Shown here piece after piece: positions 24,374-31,963 of a DNA stretch of 41,903 bases. Position numbers and translations under genes: made by a program. Numbering within the stretch: the stretch's first letter is position 1; each line of letters begins with the position of its first letter. The notes under the pieces were generated by a model that saw only the letters and a program-made list of their open reading frames with translations, had not been told where the DNA came from and ran no database searches. Source of the stretch: CAYOHY01 sp964403885 (GTDB lineage Bacteria; Actinomycetota; Coriobacteriia; Anaerosomatales; PHET01); assembly GCA_964403885.1 (NCBI GenBank), contig CAYOHY010000015.1, forward strand, positions 1 through 41,903, read 5' to 3'.

Positions 24374-24509
24374 GCGTACAAGTGTAGCGGTTAGACGCCT
24401 TGGCGTGTCACACCTCCCGCAGACAGCCCTTTCGTTGCATTACCGTGAACCCCCGGATACCCGTACTGGCATACACTCGGGGTGAACCGACGGGTAAGGA
24501 GCTGCCTCC

Positions 24510-25475
24510 GTGTCACAGCGCGCCAAAGTGGTCCTCGCCATGCTCACGCTCTACATCGTGTGGGGCACCACCTACCTGGGCATCAAGGTGGGACTCGACG
24601 CGAACCTGCCTCCGGCGCTGTTCGCCGGACTGAGGCTGCTCCCGGCCGCCGGCATCATGTTCGCGCTCGCGAGGTTTCGCGGCAGCCGCCTCAAGCTCGA
24701 CCCCCGTGAGCTGCGCGTCATCTCCATCGTGGGCATCTTGCTGCTGGTGGGTGGCCAGTACGGGACCTTCGTCGCCGAGCAGTTCGTGCCCTCCGGCCTC
24801 TCGGCCCTCGTCGTCGCGCTGATGCCGCTGTGGATCGCGCTGGCCGAGTCGGTCTTCCCCGACATGCAGCGGCCCGGCAAGATGGGCTGGCTGGGACTCG
24901 TGGTGGGCTTCACCGGTCTGGGGATCTTGCTCGCCCCTCACCTCGTGGGCGTGAGCGCGGGGGCGGGTGAGGTGCTGGGCATCGGCATCCAGGTGCTCGC
25001 CACGTGGCTGTGGGCCGCAGGCTCCATCTACAGCAAGCGCAACCCGGTGCGCGTCGACGGCATCGTCGTCACCGCGTGGGAGATGCTCATCGCAGGCGCG
25101 ATCACCATCGCGATCGGCACGGTGCTCGGCGAGTGGGCCCGCGTCGACCTGACCCCCAAGGCGGTTGGCGCGCTCGCCTACCTGACCATCTTCGGCAGTT
25201 GCATCGCGTTCACCGCATTCGTCTACGCGCTGGCGCACCTGCCTGCGAGCAAGGTGATGACGTACGCATACGTGAACCCGGTGATCGCGGTCTTCGCGGG
25301 CTGGGCGGCCGGAAGGATGGGGCTCGTGCCGGTGGAGCCGGTCACACTCACCACGCTGATCGCCATGGCGGTGATCGTCGCCGGTGTCGCACTCACCACC
25401 TCGGCGCCCACCTTACCGCCGCGCAACGCTGTCGCGAGCGCCGCACCGGTGGAGCCGGAGCCTTCCGAGGTCTGA
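24510..25475 (+). CDS. EamA/DMT superfamily transporter
   Basis: 321 aa with about ten membrane helices in two EamA repeats. The first repeat begins LTLYIVWGTTYLGIKVGL and continues GLRLLPAAGIMFALARF; the second includes WLWAAGSIYSKR and TAFVYALAHLPASKVMTYAYVNPVIAVFAG, a classical end-of-repeat signature. GTG 24510 follows AAGGAG at 9 nt. Family members export amino acids, metabolites or drugs; substrate cannot be told. The short C-terminal tail is Ala/Pro-rich. Its stop codon abuts the stop of the convergent PASTA gene with no gap. Confidence 0.9.
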   Translation: MSQRAKVVLAMLTLYIVWGTTYLGIKVGLDANLPPALFAGLRLLPAAGIMFALARFRGSRLKLDPRELRVISIVGILLLVGGQYGTFVAEQFVPSGLSALVVALMPLWIALAESVFPDMQRPGKMGWLGLVVGFTGLGILLAPHLVGVSAGAGEVLGIGIQVLATWLWAAGSIYSKRNPVRVDGIVVTAWEMLIAGAITIAIGTVLGEWARVDLTPKAVGALAYLTIFGSCIAFTAFVYALAHLPASKVMTYAYVNPVIAVFAGWAAGRMGLVPVEPVTLTTLIAMAVIVAGVALTTSAPTLPPRNAVASAAPVEPEPSEV

Positions 25476-26315
25476 TCAGTAGCGCGGGCTGCCCACCGCG
25501 AGCACGAAGACCTTGGTGCCGGCATCGAGCGACGTTCCGGCCGCAGGTGTCTGCTGGAACACCTTGCCGTAGTTGCCCACTCGGCTCTGGAAAGTAAGGC
25601 GCGGCTCGAGCCCAAGCGACCGAAGACGAGCCTCCGCCGCCGATGCCTCCATGCCGATCACGTCAGGCATGGTGACCGTCGATGGCGGCGTGGGCCCCAG
25701 CGAGATGATGACGTCGACGGTGCTGCCGGGCTCCGCGGCCTCACCCGCACCGGGCGTCTGCTGGTACACGACACCCATCGGCTTGTCCTCGGTGTACACC
25801 TCCAGCACGGAGATGCGGTAGCCGCCGCGCTTGAGCGCATCGGCCGCATCCTCCTCGGTGAGACCGATGACGTTAGGGACCTCGTTGGTGAAGGCATCAT
25901 CGACACCGGCGCCGCGCTGGCCTGCGTTGAGATCGACTGCGACCTGGATCACCACGATGTCGCCCTTTGAACGCCGGCTGCCGCCGGCCGGATCCTGGCC
26001 CGCCACGGTCCCGGGCTCAGCCACCGCGTCGTAGGAGAGGTCGGCCTCGACCGCGAATCCCGCCGAGGAGAGCTTGGCCTGCGCCGCACGCTTGGTCATC
26101 CCGGTGACATCCGGCACCACCGCCGTCGTCGCGACCGCGACACCACGGCCATCGACATCGGCGACGTCGGGGCGCTGTGCATAGCGCCACACGAGCCACG
26201 CAACGACGAGCAGCACGATGAGCAGCACGAGCCACGGAAGGTATCCCGCCTTGCGGTTCTGTTCAGGCTCGCGGCCGTCTTGCCCCTGCGGCGTCTCGAA
26301 CTCATCGGCGGGCAT
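25476..26315 (-). CDS. Membrane-anchored protein with three PASTA domains
   Basis: 279 aa. ATG 26315 follows GAGGAG at 5 nt. A charged N-terminus (1-24) precedes one helix (GYLPWLVLLIVLLVVAWLVW, about 24-45), so the rest is outside the membrane. Three PASTA domains are seen: about 66-128 (VPDVTGMTKRAAQAKLSSAG), 143-208 (VPNVIGLTEEDAADALKRGG) and 217-279 (MPDVIGMEASAAEARLRSLG), each with a later 'QxPxxG' strand such as VYQQTPGAGE. PASTA domains bind peptidoglycan fragments in PknB/StkP-type kinases and penicillin-binding proteins. No kinase domain is present, so this would be a stand-alone wall-sensing or wall-binding partner. Confidence 0.9.
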   Translation of the reverse strand: MPADEFETPQGQDGREPEQNRKAGYLPWLVLLIVLLVVAWLVWRYAQRPDVADVDGRGVAVATTAVVPDVTGMTKRAAQAKLSSAGFAVEADLSYDAVAEPGTVAGQDPAGGSRRSKGDIVVIQVAVDLNAGQRGAGVDDAFTNEVPNVIGLTEEDAADALKRGGYRISVLEVYTEDKPMGVVYQQTPGAGEAAEPGSTVDVIISLGPTPPSTVTMPDVIGMEASAAEARLRSLGLEPRLTFQSRVGNYGKVFQQTPAAGTSLDAGTKVFVLAVGSPRY

Positions 26316-26440
26316 GCTGGCTCCTCGGTAGAGAGAATGACTCACGCACTCACAGGATAGCGCGTCGCGACCGTTCCCCTCCACCACTTCTCCATCCGCG
26401 GTTCATTCCCGCTTCGCAGCCCGCGGCCATACTCACCACT

Positions 26441-26478
26441 GGGAGCCGGACCGACCCGTCCGGACCGGCGAGGCTCCC
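26441..26478 (+). other. Folded leader upstream of SHOCT gene
   Basis: GGGAG (26441-26445) pairs with CTCCC (26474-26478), enclosing CCGGAC (26446-26451) with GTCCGG (26458-26463). The structure ends about 37 nt before the ATG and would be in its 5' leader. No U-run follows. It may stabilise or control the small transcript; I cannot assign a known element. The rest of 26316-26515 shows no gene. Confidence 0.3.
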
Positions 26479-26515
26479 GACAACAGACTCGGCGGATCAG
26501 AGAAGGAGGCGCGTG

Positions 26516-26722
26516 ATGGGCATCGGAATCTTGGTGGCGGTCGGCTTCGCCGCATACCTGATCTGGGCGTTGACCCGTACCGGTACCGAGCTTGCGCCCG
26601 TCGCCTCGCGTCGCCCCGTTTCCCCGATCGACGAGGCTGAGAAGATCGTCGCGGGCCGCTACGCGCGCGGCGAGATATCGGCCGAAGAGTACCAGCGCAT
26701 GCTGGTGATCCTTCGTAGGTAG
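26516..26722 (+). CDS. Small membrane protein with C-terminal SHOCT domain
   Basis: 68 aa from ATG 26516, 6 nt after GAAGGAGG (a GTG just before it is too close to that site). One N-terminal helix (GIGILVAVGFAAYLIWAL, 2-20), a short linker, and a C-terminal SHOCT motif: IVAGRYARGEISAEEYQRML, the 'YARGEIxxEEYxxxL' helical pair found at the ends of many small membrane proteins. SHOCT is thought to mediate oligomerisation or interaction. It stands alone, with a terminator 47 nt later. Function unknown. Confidence 0.8.
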   Translation: MGIGILVAVGFAAYLIWALTRTGTELAPVASRRPVSPIDEAEKIVAGRYARGEISAEEYQRMLVILRR

Positions 26723-26768
26723 ACCTGTTTCCGGCGTGGTCCCGCGCCTTCCCCCTTCCCTCCTTGTG

Positions 26769-26806
26769 CGCGAAACGGCCCGGTTGTCCCGCCGGGCCGT
26801 TTCGCG
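26769..26806 (+). terminator. Strong terminator after SHOCT gene
   Basis: CGCGAAACGGCCCGG (26769-26783) pairs with CCGGGCCGTTTCGCG (26792-26806), a 15-bp stem with an 8-nt loop. The stem base carries GAAAC/GTTTC, so it would work on either strand. It separates the SHOCT gene from the ABC exporter operon. A TAGAAT at 26839-26844 downstream may be the -10 of the exporter promoter, though no -35 is clear. Confidence 0.8.
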
Positions 26807-26916
26807 TTCACGGACGGAAAGCCCGGGGCTATGTCGGGTAGAATCCGCACGACCGACTCAGGGGTCAGAGGCGCCCGCCGGGCACATGACACCCCTCACG
26901 TCTGGAGTCCCGTCTC

Positions 26917-28707
26917 GTGTCTTCGTCGCTGGTCAGAGCGTTGCGGTTCGTGCGCGCCTACTGGTTGTGGGCCACCTTCGGCGTGCTCGCGGTGCTCGCA
27001 TCGACCGCCGCCGACCTGGCAAGCCCCCAGCTTCTGCGCCAACTCATCGACGTGGGCATCACACAGAACCGCACCGATGTGATCCTGCGCTCGTCGCTGT
27101 TGCTGATCGCCCTGGCGGCAGCGGGAGGACTCGCCAGCTTCCTGCAGGGCTACTGCTCCGCCCGCGCCAGCCACGGTGCGGCGTTCGACATGCGCAACAC
27201 GATCTTCGACAAGTTGCAGCGGCTCGGCTTCGCCTACCACGACCGAGCGGAGACCGGTCAGCTCATCACCCGCGTCACGAGCGACGTGGACCAGGTGCGC
27301 GACTTCGTCGGGGGCGGACTCGTCCAGGTCATCTCGGCGGCAGTGCTGCTCGTTGGCGCGGTGACGCTGTTGTTCCGGCTCGACCCTCGCCTCTCGCTTG
27401 TGGCGGTGCTGGTGCTGCCCGCCACCATCATCGTCCTGTTCGTGTTCGTGCGGCGCCTTGGCCCCATGTTCCGGGAGTCCCAGGTGCGCCTGGCCGCCCT
27501 GAACACGGTGCTGCAAGAGAACGTCGCCGGCGCCCGTGTGGTTCGCGCCTTCGCGCGTGAGCCCTTCGAGACCGAGCGCTATGACAGGGCGAACCGCTCA
27601 CTGCTCGACCAGGGCCTGCGCGTTCGCAAGGTCGTGGCTAACGCCTTCCCCTTGCTGTTCAGCGTGGGAACCATCGGCGTGGGCATCGTGACGTGGGCCG
27701 GCTCGGTCCAGATCGTCAAAGGCACGCTCACCGTGGGCGAGCTCGTGGCGTTCACCTCGTACCTCTTCTTGCTGCTCCAGCCCCTCTTCATCTTGGGGTT
27801 CGGCGCCCAGCAGATCGCGCGCTCCGGCGCCAGTGCCGAACGCCTCTTCGAGATCCTCGACGCCGCAGAAGACGTCACCGAGAAACCCGACGCATCACCC
27901 CTGGGGCGGCTTGAGGGCCATATCGAGTTTCGCGACGTACATCTGCGCTACCCGGGGTCGAAGACCGAGACACTCTCGGGTATCGACATGGACATCCCGG
28001 CCAACTCCACGGTCGCGGTGGTGGGCTCGACCGGATCGGGCAAGACCACACTCGCAAACCTCGTCCCGCGCTTCTATGACCCCACCCAAGGGCGCGTGCT
28101 GATCGACGGTCACGACGTCAGGGACGTGACACTGGCCTCACTGCGGGGGCAGATCGGGTTCGTGATGCAAGACTCGGTGCTCTTCTCCGGAAGCGTGAGA
28201 GAGAACATCGGCTATGGGCGAACCGATGCCACCGACGCCCAGATAGAGGCGGCCGCCCGTGCCGCCCAGGCACACGACTTCATACTCGGGCTGCCGCAGG
28301 GCTACGCGACACGCGTGGGTGAGCGCGGCATCAAGCTCTCAGGCGGCCAGCGCCAGCGGATCTCCATCGCCCGTGCACTGCTCATCGACCCGCGGATCCT
28401 CATCATGGACGACTCCACCTCCTCGGTGGACTCCGCGACCGAGGCGGCGATCCGCGATCGGCTCGATGGCCTCATGGAAGGCCGAACGACCATCGTCATC
28501 GCGCAGCGTCTCGCCACGGCCCGCCGGGCGGACATCGTCGTGGTCATCGAGGACGGGCGCATCGCCGAGATGGGCACCCACGACGACCTGCTGCAGCGCA
28601 GCTGCCTCTACGCAGAGATCGCCGCAAGCCAGCTGGTGGGCGATGAGGACGTCGTAGGCCCTGCCACGTGCGACCTGCCCGAGACCACCGAGGACGGTGG
28701 TGTCTGA
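26917..28707 (+). CDS. ABC exporter half-transporter, degenerate-site subunit
   Basis: 596 aa: six-helix exporter domain (about 15-305) and an ATPase domain (about 335-580). Walker A is GSTGSGKT (370-377) and the signature is LSGGQ (474-478). Walker B reads LIMDDSTSSVD: D499 stands where the catalytic Glu should be, and the H-loop reads IAQRLAT, with Q530 for His. Those two losses mark the degenerate-site subunit of heterodimeric exporters such as TM287/288 or BmrCD. GTG 26917 opens directly on the first helix. The partner gene starts at its stop (TGATG overlap). Such pairs export drugs, lipids or peptides; the substrate is not known. The PadR gene downstream may control drug-type export here, but it has its own promoter. 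Confidence 0.93.
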   Translation: MSSSLVRALRFVRAYWLWATFGVLAVLASTAADLASPQLLRQLIDVGITQNRTDVILRSSLLLIALAAAGGLASFLQGYCSARASHGAAFDMRNTIFDKLQRLGFAYHDRAETGQLITRVTSDVDQVRDFVGGGLVQVISAAVLLVGAVTLLFRLDPRLSLVAVLVLPATIIVLFVFVRRLGPMFRESQVRLAALNTVLQENVAGARVVRAFAREPFETERYDRANRSLLDQGLRVRKVVANAFPLLFSVGTIGVGIVTWAGSVQIVKGTLTVGELVAFTSYLFLLLQPLFILGFGAQQIARSGASAERLFEILDAAEDVTEKPDASPLGRLEGHIEFRDVHLRYPGSKTETLSGIDMDIPANSTVAVVGSTGSGKTTLANLVPRFYDPTQGRVLIDGHDVRDVTLASLRGQIGFVMQDSVLFSGSVRENIGYGRTDATDAQIEAAARAAQAHDFILGLPQGYATRVGERGIKLSGGQRQRISIARALLIDPRILIMDDSTSSVDSATEAAIRDRLDGLMEGRTTIVIAQRLATARRADIVVVIEDGRIAEMGTHDDLLQRSCLYAEIAASQLVGDEDVVGPATCDLPETTEDGGV

Positions 28708-30497
28708 TGGCGGGCCGTGGCACATCTCTCAAGTCGCTCGCCAAGAACGACCGACCCGCGTCCATGCGCGCAGTCGCGCTGCGCCTGCTCAAGTACCTCG
28801 CGCCGCAGCGGGCACAGGTCGCGAGCGGCATGGCCTGGCTGGTGGTCTCATCGGCTGCGGTCGCGGCGACCCCGGCACTCACCGGCAGGCTCATCGACGT
28901 CGCGGTCAAGGCGACCGGCACCGGCAACACCAAGGTGCTTGTGATCCCCGCGCTCATGCTCGTGACCGCCACGTTCACCGGCTGGTTCGCCCAGCGCATG
29001 CAGATCCTGACCCTGGGCACGGCCGGGCAGTGGGCGCTCTACAGCGTGAGGCAAGCGGTGTTCGACCGCATCGTCGCCCTCGACGTGGGCTACTTCGAAT
29101 CGGTCGAGTCGGGCGACCTGATGAGCCGGCTGATCAACGACATCGAGCAGATCAGCTCATTCTTGTCCCAAGGGCTGCGCCGTCTCATCTCATCGACGTT
29201 CGGGCTCGTCGCGACCCTGGTGTTCATGCTGGTGGTCGAGTGGCGCCTCGCCCTGTCCACCCTGCTCGTGGTGCCCATCATGCTGGGAGTCACCCGCCTG
29301 TTCAGCGTGATCGCACGCAGGGCGTTCCGAAAGCGCCAGGAGGCGATCGGCGACGTGTCAGCCACACTCGCCGAGGAGCTGGGCGGCATCAAGGTCGCCC
29401 AGGCGTTCAACCGCACCGACCGCAACCGTTCGGAGTTCGCGAACCGCAACGCCACCAACCGCGACGCCAACATCTCGGCAGCGACGGTCTCGTCGGCCTT
29501 CTCGCCGGTGCTTTCGGTGATCTCGACGGCTGCCACGGCGCTCGTGGCGGCGCTTGGCGGATGGTATGCGGCACGGGGCATCGTGACGATCGGCGTGGTC
29601 GTCGCCTTCCTCAACTACGCGCGCCAGTTCTTCAACGCGATCACACAGCTGTCGTCGCTGTACTCGGAGACGCAGTCTGCCCTGGCGGGCGGCGAGCGCG
29701 TGTTCCAGCTCCTCGACACCCGGTCACAGGTGCATGACCTGCCCACCGCTGTTGCGCTTGACGACGCACGCGGCCGGATCGACTACGACGGCGTCAGCTT
29801 CTCCTACGGCACCGGCTCACAGGTGCTGTACGGCGTCGACCTCACGGTGGAGGCCGGCGAGACCGTGGCGATCGTCGGACCCACGGGCGCCGGCAAGACC
29901 ACGCTGGTCAACTTGGCCCCGCGCTTCTACGACGCGACCGATGGGACCGTGTCGCTCGACGGCCGAGACGTACGAACCATCTCGCTCGCGAGCCTTCGTG
30001 CACACTTCGGCATCGTCTTGCAGGAGCCGTTCCTGTTCGCGGGCACCGTGGCCGACAACATCCGCTACGGAGACCTGGACGCCACGGACCAGCAGGTCAG
30101 GTCCGCCGCTGCGACCGCGGGCGCGACCGCGTTCATAGAGGCGCTGCCGGACGGCTTCGACACGCCGGTCGGAGAACGCGGCGCGACACTGTCCGCGGGC
30201 CAGCGCCAGCTCATCGCCTTCGCCCGCGCGATCGTTCGCGACCCCGCCATCCTCATCCTCGATGAGGCGACCTCCTCGGTGGACACGCGAACCGAAGTGC
30301 TCATCCAGAAGGGTCTGCGGCGCATCCTCGAGGGCCGCACGGCGCTCATCATCGCGCATCGGCTGTCGACCGTGAGAGACGCGGACCGCATCGTCGTCAT
30401 CGAAGACGGCAGGGTCGTCGAGCAGGGCGCATACCACGCCCTTCTGCAGGCGGGCGGAGCGTTCGCGAAGCTTCACGCGGCGCAGTTCGGCGAGTAG
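28707..30497 (+). CDS. ABC exporter half-transporter, catalytic-site subunit
   Basis: 596 aa: exporter domain with six helices (about 25-320) and an ATPase domain (about 355-590). Walker A is GPTGAGKT (391-398), Walker B with catalytic Glu is LILDEATSSVD (E520), and the H-loop His is in IIAHRLST (H551). Its signature is LSAGQ (495-499), not LSGGQ. In a heterodimer that weakened signature faces the Walker A/B of the partner, which lacks the catalytic Glu, so both defects fall in one ATP site while the other is fully canonical. The ATG at 28707 shares an A with the partner's TGA. An in-frame codon at 28668 lies within the partner gene and was rejected. Confidence 0.93.
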   Translation: MAGRGTSLKSLAKNDRPASMRAVALRLLKYLAPQRAQVASGMAWLVVSSAAVAATPALTGRLIDVAVKATGTGNTKVLVIPALMLVTATFTGWFAQRMQILTLGTAGQWALYSVRQAVFDRIVALDVGYFESVESGDLMSRLINDIEQISSFLSQGLRRLISSTFGLVATLVFMLVVEWRLALSTLLVVPIMLGVTRLFSVIARRAFRKRQEAIGDVSATLAEELGGIKVAQAFNRTDRNRSEFANRNATNRDANISAATVSSAFSPVLSVISTAATALVAALGGWYAARGIVTIGVVVAFLNYARQFFNAITQLSSLYSETQSALAGGERVFQLLDTRSQVHDLPTAVALDDARGRIDYDGVSFSYGTGSQVLYGVDLTVEAGETVAIVGPTGAGKTTLVNLAPRFYDATDGTVSLDGRDVRTISLASLRAHFGIVLQEPFLFAGTVADNIRYGDLDATDQQVRSAAATAGATAFIEALPDGFDTPVGERGATLSAGQRQLIAFARAIVRDPAILILDEATSSVDTRTEVLIQKGLRRILEGRTALIIAHRLSTVRDADRIVVIEDGRVVEQGAYHALLQAGGAFAKLHAAQFGE

Positions 30498-30550
30498 CGG
30501 CCACCGGCTCCCGCTCCAACTCCACCCCATAACCCTGATCACCATCCACA

Positions 30551-30565
30551 GCCCTCACTGAGGGC
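30551..30565 (+). terminator. Short hairpin after the ABC exporter operon
   Basis: GCCCTC-ACT-GAGGGC, a 6-bp stem with a 3-nt loop 54 nt after the stop, followed by mixed sequence without a strong T-run. Weak as a terminator. Apart from this and the PadR promoter, 30498-30707 shows no gene. Confidence 0.3.
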
Positions 30566-30641
30566 TATCAACCGTTGCTTGAGGGTCATACCGAGCCTCT
30601 GACGTGCGCTTTTGCGCGAAGCCTCAACTACGACTTTATGT

Positions 30642-30674
30642 TTGACGTGTCATATATGTTGGGTCTAGTATATG
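30642..30674 (+). promoter_or_regulatory. PadR gene promoter with overlapping operator-like palindrome
   Basis: TTGACG (30642-30647), an 18-bp gap, and TAGTAT (30666-30671) make a good housekeeping-type promoter. CATATA (30651-30656) and TATATG (30669-30674) form an inverted repeat with a 12-bp gap that covers the spacer and the -10 box, set in AT-rich DNA unlike its surroundings. PadR repressors commonly bind such AT-rich palindromes over their own promoter, so negative autoregulation is likely. The start codon is 34 nt downstream with GGAGGGG. Confidence 0.65.
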
Positions 30675-30707
30675 TGTCATCTCATATCACTTGGAGGGGT
30701 ACGAATC

Positions 30708-31310
30708 GTGTCTCTCGACCACGCGATACTTGGGCTGTTGGCCGAGAGGCCACGGTCCGGCTACGACCTGAAGACGCGGTGCTTCGACGACGCGCTCAGG
30801 CCGTTTTGGAGCGCGGACCAGGCCCAGATCTACCGCACCCTTGAGCGACTCCAAGACGCCAAGCTGGTCACCTCGACGCGACGCCGACAGGCCGGGCGAC
30901 CCGATCGCCGGATCTACGAGATCACCCGCAGCGGACGCGAAGCGCTCGACGAGTGGCTGGCATCAGAGCAGCCCCTCCCCGCGATCCGAGACCCGTTTCT
31001 GCTCCAGCTCTACTTCGGAGGCTCACTCGATGACGCCGCCCTGATGGGGGTCCTCGAGGCGAGACGCGACCATCACATCGCGCGACTGCAAGACCTCAAC
31101 GAGCACTCGGCAAGGCTCGCTGCGCAGCACACGGCGGACACGCGTGGCTCGGTGCTCAGGCAGACCGCGCTCGACGGCGCCGTTGAGCGCGAACGGGCGC
31201 TCGCGTCATGGCTTGATGACTGCATCCGGGCGGTGCGCGACGGCGCCCTCCCCGGCTCTGAGGTCGGGGGAATCGGTCAACGGCATCTATTCGGGACGAC
31301 GTCGGCGTAA
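30708..31310 (+). CDS. PadR family transcriptional regulator
   Basis: 200 aa. GTG 30708 follows GGAGGGG at 8 nt. The N-terminal winged helix begins LDHAILGLLAERPRSGYDLK and continues AQIYRTLERLQDAKLV with the wing RRRQAGRPDRRIYEIT, classical PadR. The C-terminal half (about 95-185) is helical, as in the Vir_act_alpha_C dimerisation domain of the longer PadR group. It lies after an exporter operon and 31 nt before the iron-sulfur flavoprotein gene. PadR proteins often repress drug exporters or detoxification genes in response to small aromatic or drug-like ligands; which neighbour it controls is not shown beyond its own promoter. Confidence 0.93.
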   Translation: MSLDHAILGLLAERPRSGYDLKTRCFDDALRPFWSADQAQIYRTLERLQDAKLVTSTRRRQAGRPDRRIYEITRSGREALDEWLASEQPLPAIRDPFLLQLYFGGSLDDAALMGVLEARRDHHIARLQDLNEHSARLAAQHTADTRGSVLRQTALDGAVERERALASWLDDCIRAVRDGALPGSEVGGIGQRHLFGTTSA

Positions 31311-31341
31311 GATTGAGCCGGCCCGATGAGAGGGGACGGGC

Positions 31342-31956
31342 GTGAGGATAGTCGCCATCGACGCGAGTCGGGGCCGCGGGGCAGTGAGCCGCTCTATAGA
31401 GCTCGCAGCGACCGCCGCCGAGCACGCGGGCGCCACCGTCGAGCGAGTCAGCCTCGGCGAGTTCGACATCCGCTACTGCACCGGCTGCAAGATGTGCCGC
31501 CTTACGGGCACATGCAAGATCGACGACGACCTGCCGGCGCTGGCCGAGAAGATCGCGGCGAGTGACGGGGTCATCTTCGGTGTCCCCTCCTACTTCCGGA
31601 AGGCCGACCGCTCGCTGCAAGCGGTTCTCGACCGCCTGAGCGGCTACTTCTCGCGCAACGGCCAGCTCAGGCTCCCCGGATTCTCGGACCGAGAGGTTCC
31701 GGCGTCCCCGGCTGCTCGGGCCGCTCGCAAGGCCGTCATCATCACCGCGACGGCGGCGCCGGAGCCCATGGCGACGTTCTTCGGCTACACCACCGGCCCC
31801 ATCAGGGAGCTGAGGCGTTCATTGGGCAGCGGCGGTATCCGCACGATCGGTTCGCTTGCGGTGGCAGGCAGCTGGTCGAAGCCCCAGCCGGAGCTCGACA
31901 TCTGGGAGTGCGACAAGGCCGAGTCTCTCGGCAGGGTGCTGGCGGGCAAGATCTAA
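31342..31956 (+). CDS. Iron-sulfur flavoprotein (flavodoxin-fold FMN protein)
   Basis: 204 aa. The N-terminus MRIVAIDASRGRGAVSRSI is the FMN-phosphate loop of NADPH-dependent FMN reductase/WrbA-type flavodoxin folds. The compact motif CTGCKMC-x5-C (C46, C49, C52, C58) is the C-x2-C-x2-C-x(4-7)-C motif of archaeal-type iron-sulfur flavoproteins, which bind one [4Fe-4S] cluster beside FMN. VIFGVPSYFRKADRSLQAVLDR matches the flavin-binding 'GSPVY' region. These cytoplasmic electron carriers are linked to anaerobic metabolism and oxidant removal. GTG 31342 follows GAGGGGA at 5 nt. It is close behind the PadR gene and probably cotranscribed. Its stop is 7 nt from the convergent ApgM-like gene. Confidence 0.88.
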   Translation: MRIVAIDASRGRGAVSRSIELAATAAEHAGATVERVSLGEFDIRYCTGCKMCRLTGTCKIDDDLPALAEKIAASDGVIFGVPSYFRKADRSLQAVLDRLSGYFSRNGQLRLPGFSDREVPASPAARAARKAVIITATAAPEPMATFFGYTTGPIRELRRSLGSGGIRTIGSLAVAGSWSKPQPELDIWECDKAESLGRVLAGKI

Positions 31957-31963
31957 CCGGCAG

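Noticed and set aside
24430..24480. TTGCAT and TACACT boxes as promoter of the EamA gene
   Set aside because: They are 31 bp apart and no other pairing with correct spacing was seen.
26736..27560. Long plus-strand open frame across the start of the ABC exporter
   Set aside because: It is an Arg/Pro-rich out-of-frame reading of high-GC coding DNA; the exporter frame has the domains.
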